From NCBI GenBank assembly GCA_002179805.1, contig NAVB01000784.1:1-37148 (forward strand): a DNA stretch of 37,148 nt. Reading direction: 5' to 3'. Shown in pieces: positions 34,501-37,148 of this stretch; position 1 is the first letter of the stretch, and each line of letters begins with the position of its first letter. The stretch is from Acanthamoeba lenticulata (lineage: Eukaryota > Discosea > Longamoebia > Acanthamoebidae). The notes beneath the pieces were generated by a model. The model did no database searches, was not told where the DNA came from, and worked only from the letters and a program-made list of their open reading frames with translations. The position numbers were made by a program, and so were the translations under genes.

Positions 34501-36361
34501 CGAATTCCTGCCGTACCTGGAGCAGTTCCTCGACGATCTGGTGATGAACAACGAGAACGACGTCGTCGGTGAGATCGCCGCCGACGCGCTGTGGTGCCTC
34601 AACAACACGCTTCAAAAGGGCGATCGTCGGTTCGGCCCGTCGATGGAGGAGCTCAAGTCGGTATCGAGCGGCAACCCGATCATGCTACGCGCGTCGCTGC
34701 TCGATGGTCAAGTCAAGGCAATTCACGTCAACTCGCAGTCCACCGTCGGCGAGGCCGTGCTCGAGCTGATCCACAAGTGCGTTTATGCGTGGCATATACT
34801 GTACCATTTTTTTGGCTCACTTTTTGGATTTGTCAAACAAAAATCACAGGACCGGTCTCGGTTCCGACTTTGGCCACGGTTGGGGCCTCTTTGAGGATAC
34901 TGGCGAAGGTACGTTGATCTGAGCCACAGTAGCCTACTGGAGCCTATAGGCCTCCAACCTGACCGGGGGGGGGGCTTGGTTGGACAGAGTGCGCGCCCAT
35001 CCGCGAGGACACCAAGGTGTGCGACATGATGTCCCTGTGGGAGCGGAGTGTCAATCAACGCAAGACCAGGACCCTGCGCCGGAGCCAGGTGCGTTCTATG
35101 TTAGATATGTGGCGTCTCCGCTCACATCGTCATTTACTAACTGCTGTTTCTTGGTGTTTGGGGGTTGGGGGGGGGCAAATACGTACAGCTGCCCATGATG
35201 GACGCGGGAGAGCAGACCTTCAAGTTTGTGTTCAAGAAGAAGTTCTGGTTCAACGAGTTCTCGGAAGCGGAGCTGGCCGCCAACGAGATTGCCTTCAACC
35301 TGATCTATTGCCAGGTTCGTGCCTTGTATCTTTCACCCTTCCACAGCAGCACTAACTGACCTCCCTCTTGTGCGTGCGTGCTCGCGGATCAGTTGGTGGA
35401 TGACTTCCTCAACTCGCGGCTTCCGATGTCGGAAGACTTCTGCCTGCAGTTGGCCGCCATTCTGGTCGGCGCCCGTCTCGGCGGCAGCAGCTTGCTGAAC
35501 CAGTACTGGCTCCCATCATGACAGCCTACCTTTGATGAATATGGTGTTGACACAACAGATCATCGCGATGACATTAGGACGAACGTGCTCGAGTTCATTC
35601 CTCTCCACCTGCGGCTGTCGCACAACAAGAAGGAAGACTGGCTGGCGGCACTCAACGAAAAGCTCTTTGAATTCACGGGCCTGACCGGCCGTGCTGCCAT
35701 GACTCGCTTCGTAGCCAAGGTAATTCCCCCCCCCCCAAATCCGGGCTCTCTCTCTCTCCCTCGAAGAAGCATGTATTGGGGGTAACGCTTGTCGTGTGCC
35801 ACACACACACACACACACAAACACACACAAACACAAACAGTGGATGAAATCAGACGTCTACGGTGCGATGGCCTTCCCTGCGTCGGTGACGCAGCAGCCC
35901 AAGGAGTCCAAGCTGCCGAATCGCTGCTGGCTGCTGCTGGACCAGAAGGCTGTCCGCATTTACGACTACCATGGAAGTGTACGTGTTTGCGCGTGCGCTG
36001 CTTCCCCACCTCTTCATTATTTTAAGTCAACCAGCTTGAGCTCATCCGTCGACGGATCATGGCTTCTTACTTGTGCTGGCGTGGCTTGCTTCTTCTTGAA
36101 AAATCGTAAATACAGGTCGAAGTGGGCCGATACGAATACAGCTACATCTCTCAGTGGAAGGAACTCAAGGACGGGTGGCTCATGGTGGTTGGTGACGCCT
36201 ACAGGCCAGAACGTTTCAATTTTGGATCGGCCAAGGTAGGAGGGCAAATCTTGTTGTTTATGTCACACCAACTCATTGTTATTGTTTGTCTTGTGCAGGT
36301 GGCAGAGATCTACGAAATGTTCCTTATCTACTCCCGCGAAGCTGCCAAGGACCATAGCTAA
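25505..36361 (+). CDS. Class VII-like unconventional myosin (motor-IQ-MyTH4-FERM-SH3-MyTH4-FERM)
   Basis: About 2,129 residues in roughly 48 exons; the first is 25505-25636, the last 36299-36361. Seen: P-loop GESGAGKT (about 107), switch I NNNSSRF (about 156), switch II DIFGFE (about 390), actin-binding [11 protein letters not shown], and IQ motifs (about 690-770). Then come a charged Glu/Lys/Arg helix (to about 870), MyTH4 (about 940-1140), FERM (1141-1470), SH3 (about 1477-1520), MyTH4 (about 1611-1800) and FERM to the end. This order is that of myosin VII in Dictyostelium and animals, which acts in filopodia and adhesion. Glutamate sits at the TEDS position, 16 residues before DALAK, so kinase activation may not be needed. 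The N-terminal SH3-like subdomain is missing. The join at 32877/32918 does not work as written. Confidence 0.95.
28130..28190 (+). repeat. Tandem (AC)T-rich repeat in myosin intron
   Basis: Repeated ACTTTTTTT-like units fill part of the intron between exons 13 and 14 (28108-28263), overlapping its pyrimidine-rich region. Confidence 0.75.
29459..29504 (+). repeat. AAAT/AAATA repeat in myosin intron
   Basis: Repeated AAATAAATA units end directly at the AG acceptor of the IQ-motif exon at 29506. This intron lacks the usual pyrimidine tract. Confidence 0.75.
31064..31110 (+). repeat. (CT)n(CA)n microsatellite in myosin intron
   Basis: A CT run followed by a CA run lies in the intron between the two parts of the first MyTH4 domain (31030-31124). 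Similar CA runs occur in myosin introns at about 32469, 33777 and 35799. Confidence 0.8.
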
Positions 36362-36434
36362 ACTTCAATACTTATGGGCAGAGACATACACCGCTCACCT
36401 TCTCAGCTGCTCTCCTCTTTCTTTTCTTTTTATT

Positions 36435-36469
36435 AATAAAATATGAGATTGTTCAATTAATTCAATAAA
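36435..36469 (+). terminator. Probable polyadenylation signals of the myosin gene
   Basis: Two AATAAA hexamers, at 36435-36440 and 36464-36469, lie about 75 and 105 nt after the myosin stop codon in an AT-rich stretch. Confidence 0.5.
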
Positions 36470-36525
36470 AAGGCATCCATCATGCAACAGAGCCTTGTTG
36501 TGATTTTGGTCTTTTTGATCCAACA

Positions 36526-37084
36526 CTACAACTGATAGGGGCGCTTGCCGCTGCCATCGTTCCACAGGCCGTTGCGTGTGAAGGCCCAAAGTCCAGCTGC
36601 GGGTCGCCCTGGGCAAAGCACAGGCTGGCCATCGTGCTTTCCACACCGTGCTCGCCGGGTCGATGATTATGTTTGCCGGCTTGACCGCGAGGCCGCCATA
36701 TAGGGGCGGTACGCGGGCTGCTTATTGGCCGCGGACCATACGTAGAGGCTCGAGAGGGTGGTCTGCGCGGGCCACATCGACGGCATGTCCACAGCACTCA
36801 TATCGCTGCTCGGGCCTTGGTTGGGCTGGATGGCCAGGTCGAAGACACCACACAGGGCAATCGGCGTAGGGATGCTGAAGTTGACCGGCGACTGGAACTT
36901 GTAGAAGCCTTCGGCCCCGCTCCCGTTGCCGCCGGCTCCGATCAAAGGCCTCGCATTTCTGTTGAGCAGCGTGCCGTTGGCCATCGTGACGATGAAGGTG
37001 GTCATGGGCGGGCCCGACTGGAACTTGGTCACTGAACCCGCGCAGCCACGTTGTTGACGGCGTCGTCCGTGCAGCTCACGCTCC
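36526..37084 (-). pseudogene. Subtelomeric gene fragment, 5' part missing at telomere, unrecognised
   Basis: On the minus strand a good-looking protein runs from the telomere boundary inward. SCTDDAVNNVAARV is followed, after a one-base frame change, by TKFQSGPPMTTFIVTMANGT, then NARPLIGAGGNG and IALCGVFDLAIQPNQGP. After another discontinuity near 36690 comes GLWAFTRNGLWNDGSGKRP with a stop at 36528-36526. No in-frame ATG precedes it before the telomere, so the 5' end is absent. I do not recognise the family. The two frame changes may be introns or decay. It converges on the myosin gene, with stop codons 165 nt apart. Confidence 0.45.
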
Positions 37085-37148
37085 TTAGGGTTAAGGGTTA
37101 GGGTTAGGGTTAGGGTTAGGGTTAGGGTTAGGGTTAGGGTTAGGGTTA
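37085..37148 (+). repeat. Telomeric TTAGGG array (chromosome end)
   Basis: One TTAGGG, one variant TTAAGGG, then eight perfect TTAGGG units and a partial TTA run to the last base. The G-rich strand points outward 5' to 3', as at a right-hand telomere. The array is surely longer in the cell; only its inner edge is in the window. Confidence 0.95.

Overview
This is a piece of a eukaryotic nuclear genome. Nearly every gene is split by short (about 50-150 nt) GT-AG introns, and exons join in frame across them. The right end is a telomere of TTAGGG repeats with the G-rich strand running outward, so the window ends at a chromosome or scaffold tip. The organism is most likely Acanthamoeba or a close amoebozoan relative. 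The single-exon profilin (126 residues) is very close to the Acanthamoeba profilins I remember. GC-rich coding sequence, dense small introns, a MyTH4-FERM myosin and kelch-like 'LFAGG' repeats also fit.

Layout, left to right: (1) peroxisomal-type 3-ketoacyl-CoA thiolase, minus strand, 3' part cut off by the window edge; (2) a HEAT-like repeat protein of about 1,040 residues, plus strand; (3) a sparse stretch with a decayed kelch-like fragment; (4) a short-chain dehydrogenase; (5) a rearranged island (7.5-9.1 kb) with a decayed P-loop gene and a deletion-riddled copy of the tail of the ArfGAP gene that lies intact about 8 kb away; (6) two guanylate-binding-protein (GBP) GTPases transcribed away from each other, with a TerD-domain gene between them; (7) ArfGAP, minus; (8) a secreted CAP-domain protein with a DUF4215-like cysteine module, plus; (9) cytosolic prolyl-tRNA synthetase, minus; (10) profilin, plus; (11) AP-3 sigma, minus; (12) a 10.9 kb, roughly 48-exon class VII-like myosin (motor, IQ motifs, charged helix, MyTH4-FERM, SH3, MyTH4-FERM), plus; (13) an unrecognised subtelomeric gene whose 5' part is missing where the telomere begins.

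Most genes are housekeeping: beta-oxidation, translation, Arf and AP-3 vesicle traffic, actin and myosin. The part that stands out is the GBP-TerD-GBP block. GBPs act in cell-autonomous defence in animals, and TerD proteins belong to bacterial stress and phage-resistance operons. Their adjacency in a bacteria-eating amoeba is suggestive, but a shared role is my inference. The rearranged island beside the block and the gene cut by the telomere are the other features most worth checking.

I saw no tRNA, rRNA, CRISPR array or intact transposon. Exon boundaries were read by eye from reading frames and splice dinucleotides; those I could not resolve are flagged.
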